Part shown: in pieces, positions 36,501 to 48,108 of the stretch
Layout: every line of letters starts with the position of its first letter
Numbering within the stretch: position 1 is the stretch's first letter
Source of the DNA: Straminergon stramineum
Lineage: Eukaryota; Streptophyta; Bryopsida; Hypnales; Calliergonaceae
Assembly: GCA_963920665.1 (NCBI GenBank)
Contig: OY987270.1
Location: forward strand, 14,038,019-14,102,018
Direction: 5' to 3'
DNA length: 64,000 nt
Notes under the pieces: model-generated
Seen by the model: only the letters and a program-made list of their open reading frames with translations
Told to the model about the DNA's origin: nothing
The model's database searches: none
Program-made: the position numbers and the translations under genes

Positions 36501-39173
36501 ATAATGAAATTTGACCAAAGTGCATCTAACTTTAGGTGCAGGAACCTTTAGAAATTATGGAAAAGGATAGTATAATTATTCTAAAATTAATTTTATGTAG
36601 TCAAATAATTTCAAATTTAAAAATTTAAAAATAAAATAAAAATATAACCAATGTTAAAATTTGTAAGGATTTTGTATTTTGACCAAAAAGAAAACTATAA
36701 AAAGGAAATATTTCAAGAAAATAGATACTTTAAAAATTTTATGTGTAAAAAATTGAAAAAAAATTAAAATCATAAATTGAAATTTGTCACATCTATAATT
36801 CTATATGTGAGTACCCTACAAATGTTGTTAACCAGTTATATACCAATATGATTCTTGGAATATTTATTATTCATCTCTGAAAATGTATGTTAAAGGAATA
36901 TTAACCCCTGAAGGACCAAGGCCATTTTTTTGGCAAAAAACATGAAAACTGACATTTTTGTTGTGTTCACCCAAGAAAATAAAAAACAATATATTTTAGA
37001 ATCTAACTATAGGATTTTGTACTTTACTTGTTTGAGACCAATTGTTAAGAATTTCATGAAGTTTGACTATAAAGATTGAGAGATATTAGCATTCAAAGTT
37101 GGAAAAAAAAGTTTTCTGAACATTGTTTGCAATTTTAGATGACTTTGACCGCCTTTATTAAAAAAATTTGCACTATAGACTTTGAATTAAAAAGATTTGA
37201 TGTTGAAGGATTGAGTTGAAAGCATAAGAATTAAAAAGAAAAACCCTCTTAATTTTCATTCATTAAAATATTGTTAAGTAGAAGTAGGTCCTAAATTACA
37301 AGAGAAACTAAATTGTTAATTGCCTAAGATGGGATAGAAATACAATAATCCCATTGGTGAGATTGTTCTAGCAAGCAAACTTAACCTTGTCAAATAATTG
37401 TTTTTGAAAAATTGTGAAAATTGCATTTAGAAATGAATCCTATAAGTTATTTTTTCAAGAAGATGCTCATATTTCCCCCAAAACAAATTGTTCATAACTT
37501 TCACATCACTAATCCAAATGGAATGAATCAAAGATTTAGATGTAGAAAAAAATATAATCAATGAGAAAAGAATATTTTTCAATTTTTTGTGGATTTATTT
37601 TTCTGACCACCAAATGAAAATTTGGGCATTTTGTGGTATAACTTTTCTCTTGGTCACCAATTGAAATAAAATCATATTCCCACAAAGCTAGTATGTTTTT
37701 CTATCTTATGAGAAAGTTTCAAAAAGTTTCACTAAAAACTGAGGTCCTAGGAACTTGCCCCAAATCCATATTGTCCCTTTAGGGAACACTAGTCCTTTAG
37801 AGGTTAATTAGCAAGCCTCTATACAACATATCTTTCTCAAAATTCATTTTTACAATAGTTGTTCATTTAATATTAAAATAATATTTTTCTAAATTTTTTC
37901 TAAGAATTATTTAAAATGGACACTCAAGGGCAAATGCACACTATGGTGGCTCGTTTTTAGCAAAAGCATGTTACAATTTGCTTTTCTTTAGCTAAAAATA
38001 TCGAATTTCAAAATTTCAAAGGTTTTCCACCCTAGTTTGTGCAATTCTAAGATATTGTAGTAAAGAATAAAATTGAAATAAAATTCTTTAACTTAAGGAA
38101 ATCAATCACCAAAAATTTTAGTCATTCAGCCATTCACGAGTACATAAAAGTCCTTTTATTCCAAATGTAGATGCCATCTATTAACAATCATACCCAAACT
38201 ACAATCATCCCAATCCTCTAATAATATTTCCTAAATCTTGTGCCCATACCATAAGTCTAGGTATCAATTTAAGAGTCCTTTTTAAGGGGAAAAAAGGATT
38301 GTGAAGATTTAGGAGCTATGTTCAAAAGTCCTTTTCTTTTATCATATTAGAGGTATCTATTTTATTTTTAGACGCATTGGATTATCAACAAATCTACTTT
38401 ATAAATATGAGTCCTTTCTCTCTTAAACACTTCATTTTTCAATTCCCTAAACCCATTTGCTAAAAGAACCTTTCATTTTTACCCTTGTGACATACAATAG
38501 TAGTCCACCATAGTTTGCATTTGCCCTCAATTTAATGCTCTCAACCTTTGAAATTGCAAATGTGAGATTTTTTCAGAAATTAATATTCCAAATCAAATTA
38601 TTTTTATAAAATAAATGAATTAAATTTAAAACAGGCATATCCAACTTCACTCAAAACCTTAACTAGATTTCATCATTACTTCTAAAGTTGTCTTTAAAAA
38701 AGGTTTGACAAACAAACATGTGATGAAGAATAGTTTGTTGTTTCTTGCATGTGTCTTATCTATTTCACAAAATACACATTTGTACATCTATTAAATGCTT
38801 CAGTTAAAATAATGCAAATTTATATCTACTACTTTATAAGTTTCATTTGTTTTCTGGATGGCTATAGGTGACATAATGTTTGATAGAGTATATTGGTTCT
38901 GACCTTGATTGCTCAAATAACCTTGATAACATTGAAGCAAAGGAAGAAAGGATAAAGGAGGTACAAATGATTAGAAAAGCACAAGCTGCTGGAGTAGTTT
39001 ATGTAATTGGAAGGTCAGAGTTTAAGGTCAATAGCAATGCATCATTTATCAATAGGTTCTTTGCTGGAATTCTTTATCCTTTTCTTAACAACATTTGTAG
39101 GTCCCGTGTATCATCTTTACACATTCCACCAACAAATTGTTTAGAAGTTGGAATGCACTATGATCTAGAATGA
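28751..39173 (+). CDS. HAK/KUP/KT family potassium transporter
   Basis: A plasma- or vacuolar-membrane K+ uptake carrier, about 12 spans plus a cytosolic C-terminal domain. Exons: 28751-28931, 29690-29915, 30616-30867, 31046-31096, 31600-31860, 32398-32450, 33365-33734, 34859-35265, 35624-35785, 38889-39173 (stop 39171-39173). Phases agree, giving about 748 aa without the missing extreme N-terminus. Family landmarks in order are [138 protein letters not shown]. The pore motif differs from the usual GDLGTSPLY. The last acceptor was chosen because it keeps phase 0. Introns are long, AT-rich and host several transposon relics. Subgroup not assigned. Confidence 0.88.
29957..30260. mobile_element. 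TTAA-bounded MITE, family C copy 1 (transporter intron)
   Basis: The ends are TTAACCTATAAACAAC and GTCGTTTAAGGGTTAA, imperfect inverted repeats bounded by TTAA. The interior aligns, in reverse orientation, with 59700-59969 over most of its length. It is inserted in the intron 29916-30615. Confidence 0.6.
30468..30550. repeat. Compound microsatellite (CA)n(TA)n
   Basis: An uninterrupted CA tract of about ten repeats passes into about 30 TA repeats, in the transporter intron 29916-30615. The length and purity suggest high mutability. Reading frames through it (poly Ile-Tyr) are artefacts. Confidence 0.95.
31142..31375. mobile_element. TTAA-bounded MITE, family A copy 2 (transporter intron)
   Basis: The left end is TTAACCCTAAAAGGAC and the right end is TCCTTCTAGGATTAA. 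Internal blocks (gcaaatgttcatcc, tttgacctccaatgag, aaatgattcaga) match copies 4 and 5. It is inserted in intron 31097-31599. Confidence 0.65.
36901..37807. mobile_element. TTAA-bounded element, family B copy 1 (907 bp)
   Basis: It begins TTAACCCCTGAAGGACC and ends GTCCTTTAGAGGTTAA, an imperfect inverted repeat bounded by TTAA. Internal motifs resemble 41129-42078 (for example 'gattgaaagatcttag' versus 'gattgagagatattag', and a 'cttgccccaaat' / 'gctgccccaaat' block near the right end). No transposase frame is visible. It lies in the last transporter intron (35786-38888). Confidence 0.65.
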
Positions 39174-41128
39174 ATAACTAGATTCTTTGGTGTATTTTTT
39201 TACTTCTTGTAGCATTTTACACTATAAAAATGTTGTAGAGTGTTAGAATGATAGAATGATTTATCTTGGCATTGATGTGAATGGTCAATACCATTGTAAT
39301 ACATTTTGAGTTTGACATTATTTTTTGGGGGAGGAATGGTTAGGAATTATCTAGTTTTCCGTGAATACCTTGAGCCTTACCTCTAAGCCTAACTTGACCA
39401 TCTCCTCCATCCCACTCCCTTCTTGCCTTTCATGTCCTCTCTTCTACCCCCTATCACCTCTCTTTCAAAGTTCATTCTACTCTTGGAATGCTTCTATGTG
39501 CCTTACAACTCTAGAGCTCTTCTCTAGGCATTTGAGCAAACTTCTCTTCAATCCCTCCTCTAGTCACAGTTACTTCTTGCCTTTCCTATCTCTTGTCTTC
39601 CTCTTTTTTTTAGGCTCAAGCCACTTTTGGTACGGTCCCATAAGTCCCAACATGCCAACGGTCCTCTAGAGCTTGGGTACTTAGCCTCACCTCAATTCCT
39701 TCTACTCATTCCTCCTACTTTCCTTATCCATTTGCTTCACCATCCCTCCCTAGGTTGCCAACCTATTCAAGATTTTAATTGGGAATATACTTCCACATTC
39801 TCCTTTTTAGTCCAAATTCCTTGAGATCTCCTTTGTATGTCACTATTTTGGTTAATATGGGTGACATGCTTGAAGAAAATTCTAATGGGAATTTCTCAAT
39901 GGGGACAATTTAAAATCCACACTTGGTGAAATATGGGCCTATCTTGTTACATAGCGTAGTGCAAGCAATGTCTTGAGTTAAGTAGAGACTCAATGAGCAA
40001 GTCAAATTTATTGTTGCATTGAAGTGGTTTGGATATAGATGGATTTTTTGCTTCAAAATTGAAAATGATTGGTGATGACATTACTCTCCCCCTTACATCC
40101 TTCTCTACATTCCTTCATGGCTCAAGCTTTCCCTTGTACAACCCCTACCTCCTTAGTTGGTAGATCTAGCCTTTGGTGGTATGGATTTGAAGCATGTTGT
40201 TTTCTAGTTTCAAGAATTTTTCTTTCTAGTGGTTTTTATTTGGTACCAATTTAAATTGCAAACTCCTTTTGCCTCCACCTCTTGCATCATTGTTTTCTAG
40301 CATTGTCATTCTCAAACTAGCTTGTATTCAAGTTTTATATTCTATGGTCTCTTATTTTAATGCACAAACTTGCCCACTATGGGTTTCACAAGGGCTAGTA
40401 GTGACTAATGAGTGTTTCTTGGCCTCTTTGGCTTTAAAAACACAAGTACATGTTTATGAATTGGTAACTTTAAAAATTCATCATTGGTTTCAAAAACTTC
40501 TAAAAATTATGAATAGAAGTGTTTTGATTGAATATACATTTGTTTGGTGTGAAATCAACCTTTCTCCTAGACATAAATCTTTGCAGTGTGTTCTTCAACA
40601 TGCTTATGTCAAAACAAACAAACATACATACATTTGACATTCAAGAAAAATTTACTAGAAAATAATTTAAAGGGAATCAATGTATAGAAGTATGCCCTTA
40701 TCAACACTTTTCTAGTCTCTAATTTATTATCATTTAATAAATTGATCTTTGTTCTCTTTTGACATATAAGTTTACAAAGAGATCTCATGTCCCATGTGAA
40801 ATTGATATGTGAAGCCAAGATTTTGGTCAATGATGATTGAACTATTGAACAAATACAGTGACATAGAAAAATACTATACAAATTTAACCTACTTCATATC
40901 CAAGCCCTATTCAAAGGTGGTACAATTTACAATCCATGGAACTAATTCAAATTGGGCTTATGTTGAACAATTGTATCAAGGCTTATGGTCACCCATCTAT
41001 TAGCACTGAGGCCTAATTTGTTGACACCCAAACACCATTATGTAAGTGCCACAAAAGTGTCCATTGGATAAAAAATAGAATAGGTTTGGTTTTCAATATA
41101 AAGCTTATGGCTTTATTTCTGGCCTAAG

Positions 41129-42078
41129 TTAACCCCTAAATGTATTATTTTGACTATGTTTTCACCAAAAATGCTCCAAAACTACCATTTCTAGTATATG
41201 TACCAAATTTTAGAGAAAATACATTTTTGGACAAATGTAACCATAAGATCTTGTATGAAACTGGTTTGAAAACACGTGGAAAAAATTTCAGAAATTTCCA
41301 CTGTGTAGATTGAAAGATCTTAGAGTTTAATTTGACTAAAAGCCTTTTTTTGGCCCTGCAAAAACCCGGGCAGCTACACTTCACAAGGTTAGATCATTAT
41401 GAAAAATGTCCAAAATGGTTGTAACTCTTTGGATTCATTCTTCAAGTCAAGTTGGCTACATGCTTGAAATTTTTTAGACCATTTGGAATTGTATAATATA
41501 TAGGAAAAAAATGAGTAAGTAGAGAGAAGTAGAGAATGATTCAAAATACAAAATTGTTAACAATTTATTTATGGAATTGAAAAATGCCAATCCCAATGGT
41601 GGTAACGTTGTAATAAACAATCTACACCAAACATTTTTTATTTTTTCCAAAAATGTTGAAAATTGAGTTAAATAAAAGTCTTCAAAGTTTATTTGAGAGT
41701 GGAGATTCCATAACTACGCATGAACTACCTACAACTAAAACTCTTCATAACTTTCATCTCATAGATCAAAATGAAACAATTCAAAGCTTTCCAAGTATAT
41801 ATAAATCTAGGAAACCAATTTCAAATTTTTATCTAAAAAAAAGTGATTTTTAAGGAATGTTTTTTGCTGCCCGAGTTGCCCGCTGAGCAATGAAAACTAC
41901 ATATCATACAATAACTTTTTAACCATGTATTCGAAAGTTATGAAAATTGTTTGGCCTTAAAGCTACTCCTCAAGCACATGTTGTGTGAAAATTTCAAAGA
42001 AAAAAAAATTCCATTCGTGGAGAGCTGCCCCAAATTGCTAGGTTGCCAAAAAATGTTGTTTGGTCCTTTAGGGGTTAA
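41129..42078. mobile_element. TTAA-bounded element, family B copy 2 (950 bp)
   Basis: It starts TTAACCCCTAAATG and ends GTCCTTTAGGGGTTAA. The size and several internal blocks agree with 36901-37807. It is non-coding. Confidence 0.65.
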
Positions 42079-42139
42079 GGATCTAAGCACTCCTATTGGT
42101 TGATTTTGGTAATTGTGAAATTGGGCCAACAATTGGACC

Positions 42140-42369
42140 TTAACCCTTGAACGCCGGGCTGGTGATTGTGGAAATCAGCCATTTTGGAACTGTGTGACAT
42201 CATCCACTTTAGAAAAACTGGAAATACTCATTGGGAGTCAAACTACTATAGAAGATCTTCCCTTTCCACCCCTAATTCCGAGGATGAATAGTTGCAATTC
42301 TGTCCTACACAAGGGAATTTCTTGTCATTCATCGGACAATAATCGTCCGCTGCGTCGTTCAAGGGTTAA
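42140..42369 (+). mobile_element. TTAA-bounded MITE, family A copy 3
   Basis: The ends form a perfect 14-bp inverted repeat, TTAACCCTTGAACG at left and its complement at right. The interior matches the reverse complement of 61275-61505 closely, starting with GCCGGGCTGGTGA just inside the left end. It is non-coding and 230 bp long. Confidence 0.75.
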
Positions 42370-42399
42370 AAGAAAATGGGCCTTAACACAATATTGCCA

Positions 42400-42624
42400 T
42401 AAACCCTTAAAGGACGGAATGACCAATTTTTGACTGGTGAATGACAAATAATCCTTCTATGTAGGGCAAAAGTGCAACTATTCATCCTCATAATTCTGTA
42501 AAAAGGGCAAATCTTGTACAATAGTTTGACTCCCAATGAGTGCTTTTGGATTATTTTAAGCCAATGATTCACACAGTACTGAAAGGGATAATTTCCAGTC
42601 ACCAGCTAGTCCTTTAAGGGTTAA
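42400..42624 (-). mobile_element. TTAA-bounded MITE, family A copy 4
   Basis: The right end GTCCTTTAAGGGTTAA is complementary to the left AACCCTTAAAGGAC. The left TTAA has decayed to taaa. The interior is oriented opposite to the copy 30 bp upstream. Confidence 0.7.
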
Positions 42625-43260
42625 CAGGCATCTAACCAGGTTCTTCATCTCTGGAGAAGTATCAAAGTAAAAAAGAATAGGGGTTGGAGTTTTTCAAACA
42701 AAATTGCAGAACTGAGGGTTCATGATCAGCAATGGAGGGCATGCAACATAACTTACAAGGAGCAGTATGATACCTGCAATTCAGAGCATATGTCCCAAAT
42801 TTCCAATAACACTGAAGCCAGACAAACTTGTAATTTCTCAGCAGAAGTCTGATGTATCAGTCTCAACACCTCAATGCTCACAGTTTCTGGATTGACAGCA
42901 GACACTTGGGATTGCAAAAATAATGTAACTGTTTGGGTTGGATATCATTGAGACTATTCATTTGTACTGTACAGTACATATATACACTGAAAGTGCAATT
43001 ACTATAGGTACTGTACATATTAGTAAGGGTAGCCCAGGTTTTACAAGAAAAATCAACTCTCATTTAGATTCACAACTAACGCACAGCCGCAAATTGGCAG
43101 CAGCAGCAGCTAGCCTTCGGCTTAATCAATAGCAACTTTCGCTATCGACGAGCACTTTGAGTCACTTTTAAGGAACAAAAGTGACAAATATATGCAAATC
43201 ATTCCTCTGTAGAGACATTATTAACCATTCTTATGGAGGCTTTATATATGAATATTAACA

Positions 43261-46200
43261 TTAAACAGGTCCAGGATTAGAATTGTCAGAAGACATACTA
43301 GTCTCACTTTGCGACCTGGAGTAGAATCGTCTGACTGTCGATGTTGTTGTGCAGCTAACTGAGTCAAGACTTGCTCCTTCAACAGTAGTTGAATTTATGT
43401 TTTTGTCATTTTCTGAAGCTTTCATGGAAGTCGCTCCACGGATGGTCCGAACGCTTCGAAGAATACGTGCTGGTGACGCAGGTGTTGAATCAGGAATGGA
43501 GGGATCTGGCAATTCAATGTTTAGAAGTAGAGGCCCATCTGTTGATGTGTTCGTGCCATTCTTGTATGCTGCGCCATTATTGTTGTTTTGTCGATAATAG
43601 AGACCTGGGAAGGCAGGTCGGGCTGATGTTGGAGCCCACGTTAGTCTGGTCCTCGGAGTTGCTGCAGGGGGAGGAGAACAATCATTCGCTTGAGAGCGAA
43701 GAAACTCCATAGTGCGGGTCATTTTCTCAATGGAAATCGGAGAGACAGGAGAATTAGCCAGGGTCAGCTCGGTCGGAGCTTCTTGAAGCCCAAGTACCTC
43801 CAACTGCTTACCAAGGGCTAAGATGGTGCGTTGGCACTCTGCTAGAGCAACTGCGGCTATCTCCTGCTCCTGGAAGTTGGACATTGCATGAGTGAAATGA
43901 GTACCAAATTATATTAATTTCAGGTCGAGGTATGGCAGTATGATTCAGTACTCGAGAATGTACGAAATGTCAGGGACAATAGAATTCAATACCTTCTTTG
44001 CACTTTTGGTTGCATCATTCTCCACCAATGCGAGTTCCAACCGCTCACTATCCTTGCTACTTGCGTGTCCTCGGTAATGATCCATTCGCCCAACTCCCCT
44101 GATGCATGGTCGATTTATTCCTATCAGCCATCATTCTAAAGATAAAGCATAAGGGACACGGATAGATAGTTTCTAACTGGTGAGCGCTTAATACGAGTAT
44201 TTTAGATATAAATGTGAGAAAAACGAACCTATATATTTGCTCTTGAAGATCTTCAAGCTTTGACACAACCTCCTGATGTCGCTGCCGTTCTCCATGCAAC
44301 TCCACTTCCAAAGCTGCCACTTTATCATGAAGCTGATGCATTTCAGCGTCTGTAGTTCTCATGCTCGCTTCTAGCCTACGACTTGGAGTTGACAATTCCA
44401 GTAATTCTCGTTCTATCAAGTCCTCTTCCTTCTCATTGTCTTGTGCAGTCTGCACATGACCTCAATTTTCTAAGCAACTTGCTAATCGAGTAACAACATC
44501 TGTCAATTCCAAGAACATGGTGTAATCAAAATGGCCAAAAATAAAATCCGTTTTCATTGATTTTGGGCGAGTACGAGTACGTACCTGCCGTGTTTGCAAA
44601 TCGGTTACAAGACCCTCGGCTTCATTCAACCGTACCTTCAAGCCTTCCACTCTTTCATTAGCCTTAACGAGGTGTTGGTCCATATCTGATAAATTATTCT
44701 CCAGTTCATTTTTATTTGCCTTCAGTTGCATAATTTCAGCTTCGAATTGAGGAAGTCGCTCCATTTCCACTTGAACCTTCATCTCCGCATCTGCTTGCTC
44801 TGCTCGTAGTCTGCACAACTCTTCTTCCTGCTGAGATATCTGACCTCTGGCAGATTCCAAGTTCATAGATATTGCCAGCCTTTCACTAGCAGAAGTGTCA
44901 CGGTCTTTTCGCAAGTTCTGAAGTGCGGCACCTTGCAACACTAAAATGTAATCCAGGGTGGTCGCAAGCTCTGAAACAAACTTAAAAACATCTGCTCCAG
45001 TTTGCAGAAACGCATTTGCAGATAGCATCAGGCTACTCATTAAAGAGTCCAACCTCGTATCCTGCCAATGCAAAGACATGACAATGGAATTGCTCATAGA
45101 GAGACTTGACTCCTGCTGCTCTGATGTTGTAGTAGGTTCAGATTCAGTTCCAGTAACTTGGGCCAAGGCTTTAGTGATGTGAACTAGTTTTTGGACAGCA
45201 AAAGAAAGCTCCCCATCAAACTTCCCTGAATTAGATTGGCTTTCCAGCAAAGAGTCCACTCGTTCTTGCAGGTCAATAACCGATTGTTCGTTATCTGTAT
45301 TTTTACGTTGCAAGACTACAAGTTGTTCCTCGGCTACAGCAAGCTTTGCACCAAGCTCATGGCACATGTGGTTTGCTGCTTCAAGATCCCGTTCCTTCAC
45401 TAAGAGTGCCTCTTCTAGCCTAGAAATACGAAGCTGAGGATTTAAATCGTCAGTAGCACCGAACGCAACAGCAGCCTCCACTGCATGTTCGGAGCCGTAT
45501 GAAGAATACACCTGAGACTGAGAATTTGTCAAACGTTCCATTTCTTCAAAATCGTCCATGAGGTCGAAATTTAGCGAGTCTCGTGTCGAGGGCAATGTTT
45601 TCGAGGACAACTCATTCAGGTTCGATGTCCGATTCTCAGGTGATAATTTCTCCACTTGTAATGCTGATCTCGAAGCTGCGAAAGTAAACGAAGACATTGA
45701 TTTAGTATGCATCAAGCCCACCTTAATTGCTCAATCCACAATAGTTTTGGACATAGGGTAGGAATAAGCAGGAGCAAACCTAATCTGAAAGCCTCAACTT
45801 CCTCCTCCACAGATGATAGACGACTGGTTGTTTTTGCACAAAGGATCTTAGCTTCTTGCAACTCATCGTCCCGCTTGGACAAAGCTTCCTTGAGCATTCG
45901 AGTTTCTTCCTGCAGATTTAGAATCTTTTCGGCTGAAGCACTAGCTACCTGAGACGACTGTAAATTCTCTTCTTCTTGTTGAGATATGTGGTCCGCTCCA
46001 GTTTGACTTCTTCCCAAAGCTCTCCTGCGTGGACTTCTCCCAGAATCTGATCCCAGAGGATCCATATCCTGCTTTAACCGCGTCATTGCTGCGTTGCCTG
46101 AACACGAGAATGTTGAACCCACACGATAACTTACTCACGGAAAGCTAGGAACCTGGTAGATAAGGTTAATAATACTAATACTCACATCATGAAAATCAGT

Positions 46201-48108
46201 GTGGGAATTGAGTTGGTGGAGAGAAGCCCTACTTGGAGTCTTCTTGCGAACCAAGATGCGAAGGCGGTTGCATTCTTCGCTAAGCTTGCTTTCCTTCTTC
46301 AGGGCTTCTGCGAGTTGTTTGGACGTCACATCCGAGCATGCAAGTTTTTTCCTGGCATGCTCAAGCTCTGACGTTCGAGCCTCAAGTCCTTTGGTTAGCA
46401 GGCGAATATCATACTTGAGGCCGACATTATCTTTCTCCATTCCTTCCAGACGCACCTACACGAGTTCCAAAATTATGTAAAATTCTGAGACTGCATATCA
46501 TTCATCACAGATTCCTGCTTGGGCAGGTTCTAGTAAGAAATTCAGTTCCACTTATAACCACCTCAGGCTTTCTCTCCTACCTCCAATCTTTAAAGGTAAA
46601 GCCTACTTTATAGAATCGAACTCACGCTAACCAAAATCTATCCGATTTGTACAAATTTTCAAACTATGGATTGAGGAAAAACGATGAAACTGAGAGTCAA
46701 AATTCGCATCGAAATGCCGAGTCATTCTCTACTATGGTCCAGGATAAAAGTCTTTTGACTTTTCATTTATCAAATTGACAAGAGCAATCTAAACACGTGT
46801 TTGCACGCACATCTTGTTACATTTGTTACCTGAAGAACATTCATGTTGGTCTCTGCAAGCGTCTTTGCATCCTTGACTACTGCTAGAGCTTGCGAACGCT
46901 CCTGAATCGAAATCACCAAAGAAACATGTCAACCGAAAAAAAGAATTGCAGAGGATTGCAATAGATGTGCCAACATTGCAACGGTAATGCAGTTCCAAGA
47001 GTAAGGCGATCGTCCAATTCCGGCCTATACCTGCAAGGCGTTGGAGAGAACCACATTTTCAGCTCTCGACTCCATTAGCTCGGCTCGCATTTGTGCCAAC
47101 CTTTGAGATGCTTCCGCCAATTTCGATTCCATCTCTTCTCGGAGATTGTCAAACTCTCGTGTCTTTGTCACCATTATTTCGTAAATGCGCTGCTCTAGTT
47201 CCTCACGCCCACTACGAAGCTGCTTCCTAACCTCGTTCAATGCACCATCCAGATGTTGCACACGGTCCTCCGCAGCCAGCTTTTGTTGAATCGCAACATC
47301 ACGTTGTAGTTTAATCGCCGCTGCCTCAGTCTCCACTCTCTCCCAGCCTGAACGCAAAACGATCAAGGCCTCGGAATTACAAATCCAACTCCAAGTCCAA
47401 CTCCGACTTCAACTCCAACACACACTTAAAGGGACTTCATTCAATTGGAGGATTCAAAACACAGGCAGGTCTATAGAGTACGTAAATCTTACCAATCACA
47501 GCCTCTTCAGAGACTTTTATGTGTTGCTTGACCAGGTTATCCTTGACATTAATCTCTGCAAGGGCAGCCGAGAGTTTCTTGTTCACGGAGTCCAATTTCT
47601 CATTTATCGTCTTTTCTTTCTGAGAATACTTCTTGTCAACTTCACGAAGAGTACAATCTATCTGCTCTTGCTGGCTTCGCACCTGGTCTTCGAGTATTCT
47701 GGTGACTTCCTGCAAGTACGACAAGACATTTGCTTGACGATTTCTTAAGGTTTGGACAATGAGAAGAACACTCGATGAAATATGGAATGTGAACAAGAAA
47801 CTATCTTACCATCCACACTACTACATAAGGATGGTAAGATGGTTGTGAAGTCATTATGCAAACTAGAATAGAAACAAAAAATGCCTCGTTCCAAAAGGAA
47901 TCTGGACCAACGATGCCGGATTCTGTAGAAACTCTGAAGAGTAATCCATTTCAAGAGCTGCAGCTTCGGCATTGCCACAGGAGACTAGAACACATTGACA
48001 GACCTGTTCGTCGAAAAGCTTCACCGGAGTCGGAGAGCTTCCCCCCTCGCCGAAGCCATTCTTCTTCTTCCGTAGCCAGCTTCGCCGTTTTTCTATTTCT
48101 TTGTCCAT
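43261..48108 (-). CDS. FPP: Filament-like plant protein (FPP, long coiled coil)
   Basis: FPPs are plant-specific coiled-coil proteins, with members linked to cortical microtubules and trafficking. Ten exons: 48004-48108, 47493-47709, 47031-47347, 46830-46901, 46182-46455, 45780-46097, 44585-45675, 44229-44449, 43993-44056, 43261-43869. The phases close to 3288 nt, 1095 aa, a usual family length. Typical landmarks are the N-terminal RRSWLRKKK, LVKQHIKVSEEAVIG joining WERVETEA, AAEDRVQHLDGAL, RLEGMEKDNVGLKYDIRLL, ECNRLRILVRKK, EETRMLKEALSKRDDEL and the C-terminal ALAECQRTILALGKQLEVL. The rest is heptad-like Glu/Lys/Leu-rich sequence with a Ser/Thr/Pro-rich last 120 residues. Exon 5 uses the donor at 46181, not the nearby gtgagt, because only that keeps frame. 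Confidence 0.95.

Larger units (their letters stand above)
39174..43260. other. Intergenic repeat-rich stretch
   Basis: The part 39360-39830 is CT-rich low-complexity DNA whose frames (Leu/Ser/Pro-rich) look non-coding. The part 41129-42624 is a cluster of three TTAA-bounded elements. The part 42650-43260 is the 3' flank of the filament-like protein gene. Nothing else is recognised. Confidence 0.5.

Noticed and set aside
39361..39669. 102-aa Leu/Ser/Pro-rich frame
   Set aside because: It lies in CT-rich low-complexity DNA, has no start context, splice sites or family resemblance.
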